Shown: positions 1 through 11,693 of the stretch, in pieces
Position numbering within the stretch: the stretch's first letter is position 1
How the letters are laid out: each line of letters starts with the position of its first letter
From: Yersinia nurmii
Lineage (GTDB): Bacteria; Pseudomonadota; Gammaproteobacteria; Enterobacterales; Enterobacteriaceae
Direction of reading: 5' to 3'
Length of the DNA: 64,000 bases
NCBI RefSeq assembly: GCF_001112925.1
Contig: NZ_CPYD01000010.1
Span: forward strand, 115,042-179,041
The notes under the pieces: generated by a model
What the model was told of the DNA's origin: nothing
The model's database searches: none
What the model saw: the letters and a program-made list of their open reading frames with translations, nothing else
Program-made: the position numbers and the translations under genes

Positions 1-195
1 CGGCAAATTAATAACGCTGAGCTGGCTGACTATTTCCAGCAGGCGGTGATTAAACCTCAAGGGCTTGCGTTGCTTTCTCAGGTTAAAGGTAACGGAAAGG
101 ATGCGGGTAGTTATGCTGCGCCTAAAGGGTGGAAAACTTATCCTAACGCGTCATCGTTACAGCAAACTCTGCCACGGAAAGTATTGGTGCCATGA
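1..195 (+). CDS. ptrA: Protease III (pitrilysin), C-terminal end only
   Basis: An open frame enters at the left edge and ends with TGA at 193-195, giving 64 C-terminal residues that finish in KVLVP. Pitrilysin is a periplasmic zinc metalloprotease of the M16 family. None of its catalytic HxxEH region is inside the window. The assignment comes mainly from position: in Enterobacterales ptrA lies between recC and recB, and here the frame runs straight into recB with a stop/start overlap. The surviving tail is too short and poorly conserved to prove identity by itself. Confidence 0.8.
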   Translation, partial: RQINNAELADYFQQAVIKPQGLALLSQVKGNGKDAGSYAAPKGWKTYPNASSLQQTLPRKVLVP

Positions 196-3100
196 TGACA
201 AATTCTCCCCAACGACTTGAACCGCTGACTTTACCGCTTTATGGCGAACGCCTGATTGAAGCGTCGGCCGGTACGGGAAAAACGTTTACTATCGGATTGC
301 TCTATTTACGATTGTTACTCGGGCTGGGGGGAAGCTCCGCTTACCTACGCCCGCTGACTGTAGAAGAAATCTTGGTGGTAACCTTTACCGAAGCAGCGAC
401 CGAGGAACTGAGGGGGAGAATCCGTAGCAATATCCATGAATTACGTATCGCTTGTGTGCGAGGGAAAAGTAATAATCCGGCGCATCGGGCGTTATTGGCA
501 GAGATCACAGATTTACCCGCTGCTGCGGCGTATCTGCTTGCGGCCGAGCGGCAAATGGATGAAGCCGCGATTTATACCATTCATGGTTTCTGCCAGAGGA
601 TGCTGGCTAATAACGCATTTGAATCAGGGATTCTGTTCGAACAAAAACTGATTCAGGATGAATTACCACTGCGGCGGCAGGCCTGTGCCGATTTTTGGCG
701 TCGTCACTGTTATCCATTGCCTTTGGCTATTGCCGCGGTAGTGAGTCAGGAATGGAGCGGTCCAGAAGCGTTACTCAAAGATTTATCTGCTTATCTTCAG
801 GGGGAGGCGCCTAAGCTGCGACAAACTCCTAGAGATGACGAAACGATTTTCAGCCGTCATCAGCAGGTCATCACGAAGATCGATGAGTTAAAAGCATTCT
901 GGCGTCAAAGCGCCCATGAACTGGCTGGGTTGATTAGTGAATCAGGAGTGGATAAGCGTAGTTACAGCAGTAAGCACCTTCCCAATTGGCTTGAGAAAGT
1001 TGGGCTATGGGCCGAGCAGGAAACCCTAGACTATATCTTGCCCAAAGAGTTAGAGAAGTTTCGCCAGACAGTTTTGTTTGAAAAAACCAAAAAAGGAGCG
1101 GCTCCTGAACATCCACTATTTACCGCGATTGACGTTTTGTTTGAACAACCCTTAACGCTGCGAGACCTGATTTTGGCTCGGGCGATCAGTGAAATTCGAA
1201 TGAGTGTTCAGCAGGAGAAACGGCAGCGGGCAGAGCTCGGTTTTGACGATCTTCTCAGCCGTTTGGATGCCGCTTTACAGCAGCCGGGCGGTGAAATGTT
1301 GTCTGAAGCTATCCGGCAGCGTTATCCCGTTGCAATGATTGATGAATTTCAGGATACCGATCCTCAACAATACCGGATCTTCAATACGCTGTATGGTCGC
1401 CAGAAAGAGTGCGGCCTGTTGCTTATCGGCGATCCCAAACAGGCGATCTATGCATTTCGCGGAGCGGATATCTTTACCTATATTCGCGCTCGTTCTGAGG
1501 TTAGTGCTCACTACACTTTGGAAACCAACTGGCGTTCATCTTTTCCGATGGTTCGTTCGGTAAACCGCTTATTTAGCCGAGTTAGAGCGCCTTTTTTATT
1601 CGAGCAAATACCCTTTATCGAAGTTGCGGCGGCAGAGAAAAACCAGGTATTGGATTTCCAGATTGAAGGTCATACGCAACCTGCACTGCATTTCTGGTTA
1701 CAGCATGGTGATGGCGTTGGTGTGAGCGAATATCAGCAGCTTATGTCTCGCCAATGTGCCGTGCAGATTCGTGATTGGTTAACCGCCGGGCAGCAAGGGA
1801 AGGCTATTTTACAGACACCTGATGGGCCGCGTCCGGTACAAGCGTCGGATATCACTATTCTGGTGCGAAGCCGCGCGGAAGCTGCATTAATCCGTGATGC
1901 CTTAAGTCTGCTGTCTATTCCTTCGGTGTATATGTCGAACCGAGACAGCGTATTTGAAACCCCAGAAGCCAAGGATTTATTGTGGTTGTTGCAGGCGGTA
2001 TTGGCACCAGAACAAGAAAGGGCATTACGCAGCGCCATGGCGACCAGTTTGCTGGGGCTGGATGCGCAGATGTTAGATGCGCTTAATCACGATGAAAAAG
2101 CTTGGGATGCGTTAGTTGAGGAATTTGATCGCTATCGACAACACTGGCAAAAACGTGGTGTTTTACCGATGCTACGTGAGCTTATTGCGCGTAGGGGATT
2201 GGCCGAAAACCTACTGGCCACGGCTGGTGGTGAACGGCGGCTGACTGACGTGCTGCATTTGGGTGAGTTATTGCAGGAAGAAGAATCGCAGTTAGACAGT
2301 GAGCATGGTCTGGTTCGCTGGCTGGCTCAACAGATTGCTCAGCCCAACTATCAATCGGAAAACCAACAGTTAAGGCTCGAAAGCGATCGCCATTTGGTGC
2401 AGGTCATCACCATTCATAAGTCGAAAGGATTGGAGTACCCCTTGGTCTGGTTGCCTTTTGTGGGCAATTTCAGGCAGCAACAGGATGTGTTGTACCACGA
2501 TAGAACTAATTTTGAAGCCCTGCTGGATTTGAACGCCAGTGACGAGAGTAAGCAACTCGCTGAAGAAGAGCGGTTAGCTGAGGATCTTCGCCTGTTATAC
2601 GTTGCCCTTACCCGCTCGATTTATCACTGTAGCATCGGTATTGCTCCCCTTATTAAAGGTGGCCGGAAAAAACAGGGGGAGAGTGATATGCATCTCAGCG
2701 CTCTCGGCTACTTGGTTCAAGCTGCGCAGGCAGGAGACGCCGTTTTCCTGGCTGAAAAGCTGGCTGACTTATCCGATGAGGATATTGCGGTCACCTTGGT
2801 CGAACGGCTGGATGATCGCCAGTGGCAGCAGCAAAACGAACCTATGCCAGAACTGGCAGCTCGTACCTTCTCGCGTAAAATGTTCGATAATTGGCGCGTA
2901 ACCAGTTATTCGGGATTACAACAACATGGCTCGTCCAAAAATATCAGCATTCCGACAGACGATGTGTTACCCCAAGAGCTATTACCGAAGCTGGACACCG
3001 ACGCTGCTGGAGAAAAAGGGCCTGCGGAAGAAGCGAGTTTGACGGCTCATACCTTCCCAAGAGGTGCCGCGCCCGGAACCTTTTTGCATGATTTACTGGA

Positions 3101-3776
3101 GCCTTTGGACTTCAGTCAGCCCCTCGACGAAGCCTGGTTAGCTGAGCAACTGCAGCAGCAGGGATTAGGGGATGAATGGCAACCGGTTCTGCATCAATGG
3201 CTTACCGATATTCTCACTACGCCGTTAAACAATACAGGCGTGACATTGAGCCATTTACCACCGAAGGATAAGCAGGCAGAGCTACAGTTTTACCTACCTA
3301 TCGAGCGTTTATTGCAGCCAAATGAACTGGATGCTTTGGTCAGGCAATATGACCCTCTGTCCGCTCGTTGCCCCAAGCTGGATTTCCAGCAGGTTCAAGG
3401 AATGCTCAAAGGTTTTATCGATCTGGTATTTTGCTGGCAGGGTAAATATTATCTGTTGGACTACAAATCAAACTGGTTGGGGGAAGATAGCAGCGCCTAT
3501 ACCAGAGAGGCGATGGAACAGGCTATGGCTGAACATCGCTATGATTTGCAGTATCAGCTTTATACCTTGGCTCTGCATCGTTATTTACGGCATCGTTTAC
3601 CCGATTATGAGTATCAGCGGCACTTTGGCGGCGTGATTTATCTCTTTTTACGTGGCGCAGATAGTCAAAAACCTGGAAACGGCGTTTTTGACTGTCGGCC
3701 GGATATCGCCTTGGTTGAAGGAATGGATCGCCTATTTAGCGGGGAATCCGTGAACGCAGATGGAGAGTCAGAATGA
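192..3776 (+). CDS. recB: Exonuclease V (RecBCD) beta subunit, helicase-nuclease
   Basis: RecB is the slow 3'-5' helicase and the only nuclease of RecBCD, which processes double-strand breaks and loads RecA at Chi. The protein has 1194 residues (E. coli 1180). The Walker A motif ASAGTGKT is at about residues 25-31, the [10 protein letters not shown] helicase motif II has D384 and E385, and [13 protein letters not shown] and RLLYVALTR are the later UvrD-like motifs. The C-terminal nuclease signature LLDYKSN has D1090 and K1092, matching the E. coli catalytic D1080 and K1082. The start overlaps the ptrA stop, with a second in-frame ATG at 195. The end overlaps recD by ATGA, implying translational coupling. 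Confidence 0.97.
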   Translation: MMTNSPQRLEPLTLPLYGERLIEASAGTGKTFTIGLLYLRLLLGLGGSSAYLRPLTVEEILVVTFTEAATEELRGRIRSNIHELRIACVRGKSNNPAHRALLAEITDLPAAAAYLLAAERQMDEAAIYTIHGFCQRMLANNAFESGILFEQKLIQDELPLRRQACADFWRRHCYPLPLAIAAVVSQEWSGPEALLKDLSAYLQGEAPKLRQTPRDDETIFSRHQQVITKIDELKAFWRQSAHELAGLISESGVDKRSYSSKHLPNWLEKVGLWAEQETLDYILPKELEKFRQTVLFEKTKKGAAPEHPLFTAIDVLFEQPLTLRDLILARAISEIRMSVQQEKRQRAELGFDDLLSRLDAALQQPGGEMLSEAIRQRYPVAMIDEFQDTDPQQYRIFNTLYGRQKECGLLLIGDPKQAIYAFRGADIFTYIRARSEVSAHYTLETNWRSSFPMVRSVNRLFSRVRAPFLFEQIPFIEVAAAEKNQVLDFQIEGHTQPALHFWLQHGDGVGVSEYQQLMSRQCAVQIRDWLTAGQQGKAILQTPDGPRPVQASDITILVRSRAEAALIRDALSLLSIPSVYMSNRDSVFETPEAKDLLWLLQAVLAPEQERALRSAMATSLLGLDAQMLDALNHDEKAWDALVEEFDRYRQHWQKRGVLPMLRELIARRGLAENLLATAGGERRLTDVLHLGELLQEEESQLDSEHGLVRWLAQQIAQPNYQSENQQLRLESDRHLVQVITIHKSKGLEYPLVWLPFVGNFRQQQDVLYHDRTNFEALLDLNASDESKQLAEEERLAEDLRLLYVALTRSIYHCSIGIAPLIKGGRKKQGESDMHLSALGYLVQAAQAGDAVFLAEKLADLSDEDIAVTLVERLDDRQWQQQNEPMPELAARTFSRKMFDNWRVTSYSGLQQHGSSKNISIPTDDVLPQELLPKLDTDAAGEKGPAEEASLTAHTFPRGAAPGTFLHDLLEPLDFSQPLDEAWLAEQLQQQGLGDEWQPVLHQWLTDILTTPLNNTGVTLSHLPPKDKQAELQFYLPIERLLQPNELDALVRQYDPLSARCPKLDFQQVQGMLKGFIDLVFCWQGKYYLLDYKSNWLGEDSSAYTREAMEQAMAEHRYDLQYQLYTLALHRYLRHRLPDYEYQRHFGGVIYLFLRGADSQKPGNGVFDCRPDIALVEGMDRLFSGESVNADGESE

Positions 3777-5617
3777 TAACGCTGCTGGAACAGGCGGTTA
3801 GCGACAAACTATTGCGCCCGTTAGACGTTCAGTTTGCACGGATGATCGCTACTGATAATTCTCCTTTGATCCAATTGGTTGCGGCATATTTAAGCGCTGA
3901 AACCGGAGCTGGGCACGTTTGCCTGCCTTTAGACAGACTGCATCCGGAGCGACTGTTTGGTGGACGGCAGCCCGATTTGGCTCATGCCCTATGGCAAGCT
4001 GCCGGAGAGCCGGAGGCTGCAGATTTGCAGGCCGCGTTAGCACTTTCGGATGCAATCAGTGATGGCTCTTTACCTACTCCTTTGGTATTACAGCAGGAAC
4101 GCCTCTATTTACAACGTATGTGGCAAAGTGAGGGCGATGTAGCGGATTTTATTGCCCACGATGACGTGAATGAACCAATCGATGAGAAACGGTTACGAGG
4201 GATTCTGGATAACCTGTTTGGTGCGTCATCGGGTGAAATCGATTGGCAGAAGGTGGCTGCGGCTGTTGCCGTTACTCGCCGAATTTCGGTAATTTCTGGC
4301 GGGCCAGGCACTGGGAAAACGACCACGGTGGCCAGGTTGTTAACGGCGCTAGTGCAATTGAATGAAGATAAAAAATTGCGTATTCAATTGGCTGCACCGA
4401 CCGGTAAAGCTGCCGCACGATTAACGGAATCATTAGGCAAGGCCAGTAACGATCTGCCACTCAGTGAAAACGAAAGAAAGCTGTTTCCCGATCAGGCCTC
4501 AACGATACATCGTCTGCTTGGCGCTCAGCCCAATAGCCAACGTTTACGCTTTCACCGGGGAAATCCATTGAATCTGGATGTGTTGGTGGTAGACGAAGCT
4601 TCTATGGTTGATTTGCCTATGATGGCAAAATTGATTGCGGCACTGCCACCGCAGGCCAGAGTGATTTTCCTCGGAGATAGGGATCAATTGGCATCGGTTG
4701 AAGCCGGTGCCGTTTTAGGGGATATCTGCCGGCTGGTCGAGTCCGGGTATAGCCCACAGCGCGCAGAAGAACTGACGCGTCTGACGGGTTGCCAGCTTGC
4801 GGGAACTGCTATCGATAACGCAGCAAATATACGCGATAGCCTATGTTTGCTCCGAAAAAGCTACCGTTTTGATGAGAAATCCGGCATTGGACAACTGGCG
4901 TTAGCGGTCAATGCGGGCAAGCCTCGTGAGGCACTTTCCATATTGAATGGCAACTTCGAAGATATCGAGTATTTCCCGTTATCTGAAGCTGATGACTACC
5001 AGCGTCTATTACACCATAGCCTCGTCGGTTATCAGCGTTATTTGCAGCAGGTGGTTGAGGGCGCCGACCCCGCTGTTATATTGACTGAATTTGGTCGTTA
5101 TCAGTTGCTTTGTGCGCTTCGAACGGGGCCATTTGGCGTTAGCGGTCTGAACGAAAGAATTGAGCAGATTCTCAACCAAAAAGGATTGATTCGCCGGATT
5201 CCGGGGCCATCAGGTCGCTGGTATCTTGGCAGGCCGGTAATGATTGACCGCAATGATAGCGCCCTTGGGTTATTTAACGGCGACATTGGTATTGCTTTAT
5301 ATGACTCTGAAGGCGATTTGCGTGTTCATTTCCAGTTACCAGATGGCAGCATTAAATCGGTACAGCCGAGTCGTTTGCCTAGTCATGAAACAGCCTATGT
5401 AATGACGGTGCATAAGTCTCAGGGATCCGAGTTTGAGCACACTGCGTTAGTTTTACCGAACCATTTTCTTCCGGTAGTCACCAGAGAATTAGTTTATACG
5501 GCGATAACCCGTGCTCGGAAGCATTTAACGCTCTATTGCACTGACAAGGTATTGACGAGCGCAATACTGACTCCGACTCAGCGACGGAGTGGTTTGGTGG
5601 AACGCTTAATTCGCTAG
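3773..5617 (+). CDS. recD: Exonuclease V (RecBCD) alpha subunit, fast helicase
   Basis: RecD is the 5'-3' superfamily 1B helicase of RecBCD. The protein has 614 residues (E. coli 608). An N-terminal RecB-binding region is followed by a Walker A motif [11 protein letters not shown] with K182, then [13 protein letters not shown] (motif II) and [16 protein letters not shown] (motif III). Near the C-terminus are [10 protein letters not shown] and [10 protein letters not shown] (motifs V and VI). The ATG lies inside the recB stop (ATGA at 3773-3776). It ends the recB-recD unit, and the next gene, argA, faces it. Confidence 0.97.
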   Translation: MITLLEQAVSDKLLRPLDVQFARMIATDNSPLIQLVAAYLSAETGAGHVCLPLDRLHPERLFGGRQPDLAHALWQAAGEPEAADLQAALALSDAISDGSLPTPLVLQQERLYLQRMWQSEGDVADFIAHDDVNEPIDEKRLRGILDNLFGASSGEIDWQKVAAAVAVTRRISVISGGPGTGKTTTVARLLTALVQLNEDKKLRIQLAAPTGKAAARLTESLGKASNDLPLSENERKLFPDQASTIHRLLGAQPNSQRLRFHRGNPLNLDVLVVDEASMVDLPMMAKLIAALPPQARVIFLGDRDQLASVEAGAVLGDICRLVESGYSPQRAEELTRLTGCQLAGTAIDNAANIRDSLCLLRKSYRFDEKSGIGQLALAVNAGKPREALSILNGNFEDIEYFPLSEADDYQRLLHHSLVGYQRYLQQVVEGADPAVILTEFGRYQLLCALRTGPFGVSGLNERIEQILNQKGLIRRIPGPSGRWYLGRPVMIDRNDSALGLFNGDIGIALYDSEGDLRVHFQLPDGSIKSVQPSRLPSHETAYVMTVHKSQGSEFEHTALVLPNHFLPVVTRELVYTAITRARKHLTLYCTDKVLTSAILTPTQRRSGLVERLIR

Positions 5618-5629
5618 CGTTTAGCCAGT

Positions 5630-5670
5630 GATTTTGCGGCCATGTTTCATGGGACAATGGCCGCAAAATC
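5630..5670. repeat. Perfect 14-bp inverted repeat just after recD
   Basis: GATTTTGCGGCCAT at 5630-5643 is exactly complementary to ATGGCCGCAAAATC at 5657-5670, with a 13-base loop, 13 bases after the recD stop. No T-run follows on the right and no A-run precedes it, so it is not a classical intrinsic terminator. It could protect the recBD mRNA 3' end or act as part of a terminator. Confidence 0.6.
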
Positions 5671-5923
5671 TCAACGTAAGCTGATGGTTATTATGGTAGA
5701 ACTTATCAGGGGAAGGGTTAGGCGGTAGGCTTTCAGTTAATGTTTCGGTATGTGGATGAGCAAAGCAGAGTAATAGCGGGAAATAGGTAAATATCTATAA
5801 ATCAGTATCTTGCTATTTGTCGTATGCTTGGTTTTTGATGTTCGTCTTACAAGATATCTATCGTTTCGACGCCTCAGCATTTACATCTATCTATACATAA
5901 ACGCTGCCTATAAATAAAAGTTA

Positions 5924-5983
5924 CAGCTCGACCCCTACTAATAATTTTTATTATCGATTATTAGTTTTACCGGTTACGAGCTG
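5924..5983. terminator. Nested inverted repeat between convergent recD and argA; probable bidirectional terminator
   Basis: CAGCTCG (5924-5930) pairs with CGAGCTG (5977-5983). Inside it ACTAATAAT (5937-5945) pairs with ATTATTAGT (5957-5965). A T-rich stretch follows the outer arm (CGCTTTTT). It lies in the 426-base AT-rich space between the recD stop and the argA stop, which face each other, so transcription termination is the likely role. I see no gene in 5618-6043. Confidence 0.45.
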
Positions 5984-6043
5984 CGCTTTTTAAATTCTTA
6001 AATTCAAATTTATTTATATCAACGAGCTATTTATATCAATGGT

Positions 6044-7369
6044 CTATAAATCCGCCAGCAAGATCTTTGAACGCCGTTGATAATTGTACAGTTCCTGCTT
6101 CTCCACGGGCAAAACTTCCACTTCTGCGGGAGTAAAACCGCGCTCCTGAAACCAGTGAATGCTGCGAGTGGTTAATACAAACAGCTTTTTCAGTCCCATT
6201 TGGCGTGCCTGATTGGCTACCCGCTTTAACAGCATTTCACCGCGGGACGAACTACGATAATCGGGATGAACCGCTACGCAGGCCATTTCGCCAATTTGTT
6301 CTTCTGGGAATGGATAGAGAGCCGCGCAGGCGATGGTCAAATTATCACGCTCGATGATAGTAAATTTATCAATTTCCATTTCTAATTGCTCACGGGAGCG
6401 GCGCACTAAAATACCTTGTTGTTCCAATGGGCGAATAAGCTCCAGTATGCCGCCAATATCGTTAATAGTTGCCCGTCTTACCTGCTCTGCACTTTCCATT
6501 ACGATTTGGGTACCGATACCATCGCGGGAGAACAGTTCTTGCACGAGCGCTCCATCTTCCTGATAACTCAGTAAATGGCTGCGACGAACGCCGCTGCGAC
6601 AGGCTTTTAATGCCCCGCGCAGGAAACGTACCGTGCCGGAGTTGTAGTCGCCTGATTGCTCCAGTTCTTCAATGCGTTTCTGGGCATCGTTGGGGAACAA
6701 CTCGGAAATAATATTCCCTTCTCTATCCGTTACCCCTTGGGACGAGCAGAAACCGATCATCTTTTCCGCTTTTAGCTTAATCGCAAGCTGCGTCGCCACT
6801 TCTTCAGAGGTCAGATTAAAGCTCTCTCCGGTGACTGAAACGGCTACTGGCCCCATCAGAACGATAGCACCGCTGTCCAATTGACGATGAATCGCTTCTT
6901 CATCTATACGGCGAATACGGCCACTGTGGCAATAATCAACGCCATCATCCACGCCGAGCGGCTGCGCGATAATAAAGTTACCGCTGACAACGTTGATATG
7001 GGCACCTTGCAATGGTGTGTTGTTGAGGCTCATGGATAAACGAGCGGTGATATCCAACTGAAGTAATCCTGCGGCCTGCTTAACCAATTCCAGGGTTCGA
7101 GAGTCAGTTACCCGAGTATGCTTATGATAAATAGGTTCATAGTTATGCTGAGCGAGATTACTGTCGATTTGTGGGCGAGCACCATAAACCACCACAAGGC
7201 GAATCCCCAGGCTGTGCAATAGCCCTATATCATTGACGATATTGGCGAAGTTTTCATGTTCGATCGCTTCCCCGCCGAGCATGACGACAAACGTCTTGCC
7301 ACGGTGCGCATTAATATAGGGAACTGAGTGGCGAAACCCTTGGACCAGTTCAGTACTACGTTCCTTCAC
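6044..7369 (-). CDS. argA: N-acetylglutamate synthase (amino-acid N-acetyltransferase)
   Basis: ArgA makes N-acetyl-L-glutamate from acetyl-CoA and glutamate, the first committed step of arginine synthesis, and is feedback-inhibited by arginine. The protein has 441 residues (E. coli 443). The N-terminal amino-acid-kinase fold includes [19 protein letters not shown] at about residues 27-45. The C-terminal GNAT domain has [19 protein letters not shown] as its acetyl-CoA-binding loop. The gene faces recBD and is divergent from amiC. Two ARG boxes lie directly upstream, so ArgR repression is expected. Confidence 0.98.
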   Translation of the reverse strand: MKERSTELVQGFRHSVPYINAHRGKTFVVMLGGEAIEHENFANIVNDIGLLHSLGIRLVVVYGARPQIDSNLAQHNYEPIYHKHTRVTDSRTLELVKQAAGLLQLDITARLSMSLNNTPLQGAHINVVSGNFIIAQPLGVDDGVDYCHSGRIRRIDEEAIHRQLDSGAIVLMGPVAVSVTGESFNLTSEEVATQLAIKLKAEKMIGFCSSQGVTDREGNIISELFPNDAQKRIEELEQSGDYNSGTVRFLRGALKACRSGVRRSHLLSYQEDGALVQELFSRDGIGTQIVMESAEQVRRATINDIGGILELIRPLEQQGILVRRSREQLEMEIDKFTIIERDNLTIACAALYPFPEEQIGEMACVAVHPDYRSSSRGEMLLKRVANQARQMGLKKLFVLTTRSIHWFQERGFTPAEVEVLPVEKQELYNYQRRSKILLADL

Positions 7370-7382
7370 GGCAGACCCTCTT

Positions 7383-7416
7383 TGAATTTTTATTCGGTAT
7401 TTTTGTATTTTTATTC
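7383..7416 (-). promoter_or_regulatory. Tandem ARG boxes (ArgR operator) of argA
   Basis: Two copies of the ARG-box core occur 14 and 35 bases before the argA start: TGAATTTTTATTC at 7383-7395 and TGTATTTTTATTC at 7404-7416. Their starts are exactly 21 bases apart, the standard spacing of two 18-bp ARG boxes bound by an ArgR hexamer. The sequence match and spacing are seen directly; repression by ArgR-arginine is known for the family. Confidence 0.88.
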
Positions 7417-7603
7417 TTTTATGGTCGTGAAGGCAAGTAAGAAATTGCTATTAGATGCATGTGTATGGCTATGAGAGAGTAATAAATTGAATAACATAAA
7501 AATGTTTTCTGATGACAGAGGGGGAGTGATTCGCTAAAGTTTTGCCATCATTATCTTTTTTGGTTGTTTTTTCATCGTTTATTGGTAGTTACTTTGGAGT
7601 TCC

Positions 7604-8854
7604 ATGGCAAATTCAGATCATAATCCCGCGCGTCGCCGTTTACTGCAAGGCGTAGCTGCAACCTGGTTACTCAGCGTTAGTCAGGTTGGATTTGCCGCCG
7701 CATCTCAGGTAGTTGCCGTTCGGGTATGGCCTTCCTCAACCTATACCCGTGTGACGTTGGAATCGAATACGCCACTTAAATATCGCCAATTTGCTTTAAC
7801 AAATCCCGACAGAATTGTGGTGGATATCGAAGGTGTTCATCTCAATAGCGTACTGAAAGAGATTGGTGAGCAAATCCAGTCTGGCGATCCTTACTTAAAG
7901 CAGGCTCGCGTTGGACAATTTGATAAAAATACCGTGCGTCTGGTATTGGAACTCAAGCAAAGTATTAGCCCGCAGTTGTTTACCCTGAAGCCCGTTTCCA
8001 AATTCCGTAACCGTCTGGTTGTTGATCTTTATCCCGCTAAGGGAGGCGTTTCCGAGGAAGACGATCCTTTGCTGGCGCTGCTTGAGGATTACAACAAAGG
8101 CAACGTGGAGCGAACCTTGCCGGCAGAATCGGCTCGGGCTGGTAAGGCAGGACGCGATCGTCCGATTGTGATTATGCTGGATCCAGGGCACGGTGGCGAA
8201 GACCCCGGCGCAATAGGAAAAAACAAAACTCGCGAAAAAGACATTGTACTGCAAATTGCCCGTCGCCTCCGCGCGCTGATTCAGCGTGAGCCGAATATGC
8301 GGGTATTTATGACGCGAAATGAAGATGTGTTTATCCCGCTGAAAGTCAGGGTGGCAAAAGCCCGTAAGCAGCGCGCCGATCTGTTTATTTCGATTCATGC
8401 AGATGCTTTTACCAATAGAGCTGCTCGCGGTTCGTCGGTATTTGCGTTATCCACCAAAGGTGCAACCAGTACGGCGGCGAAATTCCTAGCGCAAACCCAG
8501 AACGAGGCTGACCTGATCGGCGGCGTCAGTAAAAGCGGCGATCGCTATCTGGATCACACCATGATTGACCTGCTACAGACCGCAACGATTAACGACAGCC
8601 TAAAATTTGGTAAAGAAGTGTTACATCGGTTAGGTAAAATTAATAAACTGCATAAGAACCGAGTCGATCAAGCTGGATTTGCCGTATTAAAAGCGCCGGA
8701 TATCCCTTCGATTCTGGTAGAAACCGCTTTTATCAGTAACGTAGAAGAAGAACGTAAATTACGCACCAGTCATTTCCAACAACAAATTGCTGAATCTGTA
8801 TTTGCCGGAATCAAAGCTTACTTTGCTAACGGTGGGGCAGTTGCTCGGGTGTAA
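7604..8854 (+). CDS. amiC: N-acetylmuramoyl-L-alanine amidase, septal (AmiC)
   Basis: AmiC cleaves the amide bond between N-acetylmuramic acid and L-alanine to split the septum in dividing cells, and in E. coli is activated by NlpD. The protein has 416 residues. A twin-arginine signal (ARRRLLQG, then a hydrophobic stretch) indicates Tat export of folded protein. An AMIN domain covers about residues 35-140. The Amidase_3 domain carries the zinc ligands H196 ([10 protein letters not shown]), E211 (TREKD) and H265 (SIHADAF), with the C-terminal ETAFISN motif. An SD-like TTTGGAG precedes the ATG. It is divergent from argA, as in E. coli. Confidence 0.96.
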   Translation: MANSDHNPARRRLLQGVAATWLLSVSQVGFAAASQVVAVRVWPSSTYTRVTLESNTPLKYRQFALTNPDRIVVDIEGVHLNSVLKEIGEQIQSGDPYLKQARVGQFDKNTVRLVLELKQSISPQLFTLKPVSKFRNRLVVDLYPAKGGVSEEDDPLLALLEDYNKGNVERTLPAESARAGKAGRDRPIVIMLDPGHGGEDPGAIGKNKTREKDIVLQIARRLRALIQREPNMRVFMTRNEDVFIPLKVRVAKARKQRADLFISIHADAFTNRAARGSSVFALSTKGATSTAAKFLAQTQNEADLIGGVSKSGDRYLDHTMIDLLQTATINDSLKFGKEVLHRLGKINKLHKNRVDQAGFAVLKAPDIPSILVETAFISNVEEERKLRTSHFQQQIAESVFAGIKAYFANGGAVARV

Positions 8855-8983
8855 TGGCGCTGGTAATGGTATTAAGGCGTTATTGAATTTACCGGTCAAA
8901 GGATTGGCTGATTGGGAATGGAGTAAGGAAATTTATTGGGTGAGTCAGCCGGGATAGGGTAGTTTCCGGAAGCCAGAAACAAA

Positions 8984-9005
8984 AAAACACCCTTGAGGGT
9001 GTTTT
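8984..9005 (-). terminator. Intrinsic terminator of the initiator-tRNA operon
   Basis: AAAACACCC and GGGTGTTTT form a 9-bp stem around TTGA. On the minus strand the stem is followed by a T-run (A-run at 8981-8987 on the plus strand). It lies 25 bases downstream of the last tRNA gene and can also stop amiC transcription. Confidence 0.85.
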
Positions 9006-9030
9006 GAGTGAGAAAACTGTCATTAAGAAT

Positions 9031-9107
<77 letters not shown>

Positions 9108-9183
9108 TCCGTCTAACAACTTATTTTACTATTATTTCAACACCATCGGACGACATTTGATACTGCTGGTACTCAGTATCGGT

Positions 9184-9260
<77 letters not shown>

Positions 9261-9299
9261 TCCGTCTTAATGCTTATTTTCTACTGACTATCAAGTTGT

Positions 9300-9376
<77 letters not shown>

Positions 9377-9389
9377 TCCGATTCAGCGC

Positions 9390-9417
9390 ACTATACTCTG
9401 GATCACATTTCTTGCAA
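9390..9417 (-). promoter_or_regulatory. Sigma-70 promoter of the initiator-tRNA operon
   Basis: Read on the minus strand, TTGCAA (-35, 9412-9417) and TATAGT (-10, 9390-9395) are 16 bases apart. A GC-rich discriminator (GCGC) follows, as is usual for stringently controlled stable-RNA promoters. The predicted start is about 7-8 bases before the first tRNA. The rest of 9418-9602 holds no gene. Confidence 0.75.
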
Positions 9418-9602
9418 GTGCTTTTGGCATTTAAACTGCATAAAGATAATCGATTGACTAATTTGTGAACTATGTGGTTTGTTTTTCTACGTTATGGGCA
9501 ATATGAGCCAGACTATGATTTTTTGTGGCTACTGATTCCTTTATCCATAGGCGTTTGTTATCGTTCAGCCGGAAGATAAAATGTGTAATAAGAAGGCGTG
9601 TA

Positions 9603-10763
9603 ATGAAAGGACGTTGGGGCAAATACCTACTGAGCGGATTAATGATTGCGGTATTGGCTGGTTGTCAGTCACGGCCAACCGATCGTGGTCAACAATATAA
9701 GGATGGTCGATTGAGCCATTCTCTGGAACTGGTCAATGAACCCAGCGCCACGGGTAAGCCGGTCAACGCAAAAGATTATTCAGATCAGGTGAAAGTGATT
9801 AATCAGGCTTCACCTAATCTTTACAACCGCCACAGTAATACTTTTGAAGCAGTCCAAAACTGGATGCTGGCGGGCGCGGATACCAGCAAACTCAGCCTGT
9901 TTGGTTTGAACGCTTATCAAATGGAAGGGGTGGATAATTTTGGAAACGTCCAGTTTACCGGCTATTACACTCCAGTTTTACAAGCTCGCTATACGCCGCA
10001 GGGAGAATTCCGTCATCCTCTATACCGTATGCCATCTAAAAAAGGCAAAGGCCGTCTGCCCGATCGCGCCGGAATCTACGCCGGTGCGTTGGATGATCGC
10101 AATTTAGTTATCGCATACACCAATTCGTTGATGGATAACTTTATGATGGAAGTACAGGGCAGCGGTTACGTAGATTTTGGTGATGGGCGACCCCTGACCT
10201 TCTTTGGTTATGCAGGCAAAAATGGCCATGCTTACCGCAGTATCGGGAAAGTGCTGATTGACCGTGGTGAAGTCGCTAAGGCCGATATGTCGATGCAAGC
10301 TATTCGTAAATGGGCTGAAACGCACAGTGAAGCAGAAGTCAGAGAGTTATTAGAGCAGAACCCGTCATTTGTGTTCTTTAAACCGGAAATGTACGCCCCG
10401 GTAAAAGGTGCGAGCGCGGTTCCATTAATTGCGAAAGCTTCTGTGGCATCGGATCGTTCATTAATTCCTGCGGGAACAACGTTGCTGGCCGAAGTGCCAC
10501 TGCTGGACGAACAGGGCAAATTTACCGGACAATATCAAATGCGCCTGATGGTTGCGCTGGACGTCGGTGGCGCAATCAAAGGTCAGCATTTCGATATTTA
10601 TCAGGGTATTGGTCATGAGGCCGGTCAGGCTGCTGGTTTCTATAATCACTATGGTCGTGTATGGGTACTGAAAAATGCTCAAAGCGGTGGCCCAATGTTT
10701 ACCGCTTATAAAGGTGATAAAGCCAACACGCCTTCCAGCTCTTCGCTTTTAGTGAATAACTAG
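9603..10763 (+). CDS. mltA: Membrane-bound lytic murein transglycosylase A
   Basis: MltA cleaves peptidoglycan glycan strands to 1,6-anhydromuropeptides from the inner face of the outer membrane. I chose the ATG at 9603 (386 residues) over the upstream ATG at 9525. From 9603 the protein begins with a clear lipoprotein signal whose lipobox is LAGC (C21), and an AGAAGG-like SD precedes it. The central MltA domain includes NVQFTGYYTPVLQA, MEVQGSGYVDFGDGR and the C-terminal 3D-type domain LDVGGAIKGQHFDIYQG, with the expected catalytic aspartate in DVGGAIKG. The family length is near 365 mature residues. Confidence 0.95.
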   Translation: MKGRWGKYLLSGLMIAVLAGCQSRPTDRGQQYKDGRLSHSLELVNEPSATGKPVNAKDYSDQVKVINQASPNLYNRHSNTFEAVQNWMLAGADTSKLSLFGLNAYQMEGVDNFGNVQFTGYYTPVLQARYTPQGEFRHPLYRMPSKKGKGRLPDRAGIYAGALDDRNLVIAYTNSLMDNFMMEVQGSGYVDFGDGRPLTFFGYAGKNGHAYRSIGKVLIDRGEVAKADMSMQAIRKWAETHSEAEVRELLEQNPSFVFFKPEMYAPVKGASAVPLIAKASVASDRSLIPAGTTLLAEVPLLDEQGKFTGQYQMRLMVALDVGGAIKGQHFDIYQGIGHEAGQAAGFYNHYGRVWVLKNAQSGGPMFTAYKGDKANTPSSSSLLVNN

Positions 10764-10803
10764 GCGACTAATGGCGTGACTCTGTTTACAGTCACAGCTT
10801 CTC

Positions 10804-10825
10804 AAGCGGCCAATTGGCCGCTTTT
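10804..10825 (+). terminator. Intrinsic terminator after mltA
   Basis: AAGCGGCC and GGCCGCTT form an 8-bp GC-rich stem around AATT, followed by TTTT. It lies 41 bases after the mltA stop and before tcdA. Confidence 0.85.
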
Positions 10826-10877
10826 GCATTCGTAAGACTGGTTTTAGGTTATTTCTCTATAAGGTACAAATAAGGTT

Positions 10878-11693
10878 ATGAGCACACTGTATTCTGAAGC
10901 TTATCAACAGCGATTTGGTGGCATAGCCCGTCTTTATGGTCAGCAGGCGCTGGCGGTATTTTCGCAGGCTCACGTTTGCGTGATTGGTATTGGCGGAGTG
11001 GGCTCATGGGCGGCAGAAGCCTTAGCCCGCACCGGTATCGGTGCCATTACTCTGATTGATATGGATGATGTGTGCGTCACCAATACCAACAGACAGGTAC
11101 ACGCGCTGCGACAAAATGTGGGGCAGTCTAAAACAGAGGTTATGGCTGAGCGTATTCGGGCGATTAACCCTGAATGTCAGGTTACCTGCATTGATGACTT
11201 TATTACGCCGGACAACGTGGCTGAGATGCTGGATCGTAACTTTAGCTATGTTATTGATGCAATTGACAGTATTCGTCCTAAAGCGGCATTGCTGGCCTAT
11301 TGCCGCCGCTATAAAATTCCGGTTATCGCAACAGGTGGTGCTGGCGGTCAGATAGATCCAACTCGTATTGACGTTGTTGATTTAGCCAAGACGATTCAGG
11401 ATCCATTGGCAGCTAAACTGCGTGAAAGGCTGAAAAGCGATTATAACGTAGTGAAAAACAGCAAAGGTAAACTCGGGATTGATTGCGTTTTTTCCACTGA
11501 GCCGCTGGTTTATCCGCAGCCTGATGGTTCCGTCTGTGCCTCCCGCAGCACGGCGGAAGGCCCTAAAAGGATGGACTGCGCCTCAGGATTCGGTTCCGTG
11601 ACTATGGTCACCGCCACCTTCGGTTTTGTTGCGGTCTCTCACGCGCTGAAAAAAATGCTGGCAAAAGCGGCGCGACAAAATCAGGTGGTCTAA
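10878..11693 (+). CDS. tcdA: tRNA threonylcarbamoyladenosine dehydratase
   Basis: TcdA (formerly CsdL/YgdL) is an E1-like enzyme that cyclises t6A to ct6A at position 37 of ANN-decoding tRNAs, using ATP. The protein has 271 residues (E. coli 268). The nucleotide-binding motif [21 protein letters not shown] is near residues 33-53, followed by [15 protein letters not shown] and the VIDAIDS segment. The gene converges on csdE, with the stop codons overlapping by 4 bases. The neighbouring CsdA-CsdE system supplies sulfur-relay partners that support the TcdA reaction in E. coli. Confidence 0.95.
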   Translation: MSTLYSEAYQQRFGGIARLYGQQALAVFSQAHVCVIGIGGVGSWAAEALARTGIGAITLIDMDDVCVTNTNRQVHALRQNVGQSKTEVMAERIRAINPECQVTCIDDFITPDNVAEMLDRNFSYVIDAIDSIRPKAALLAYCRRYKIPVIATGGAGGQIDPTRIDVVDLAKTIQDPLAAKLRERLKSDYNVVKNSKGKLGIDCVFSTEPLVYPQPDGSVCASRSTAEGPKRMDCASGFGSVTMVTATFGFVAVSHALKKMLAKAARQNQVV

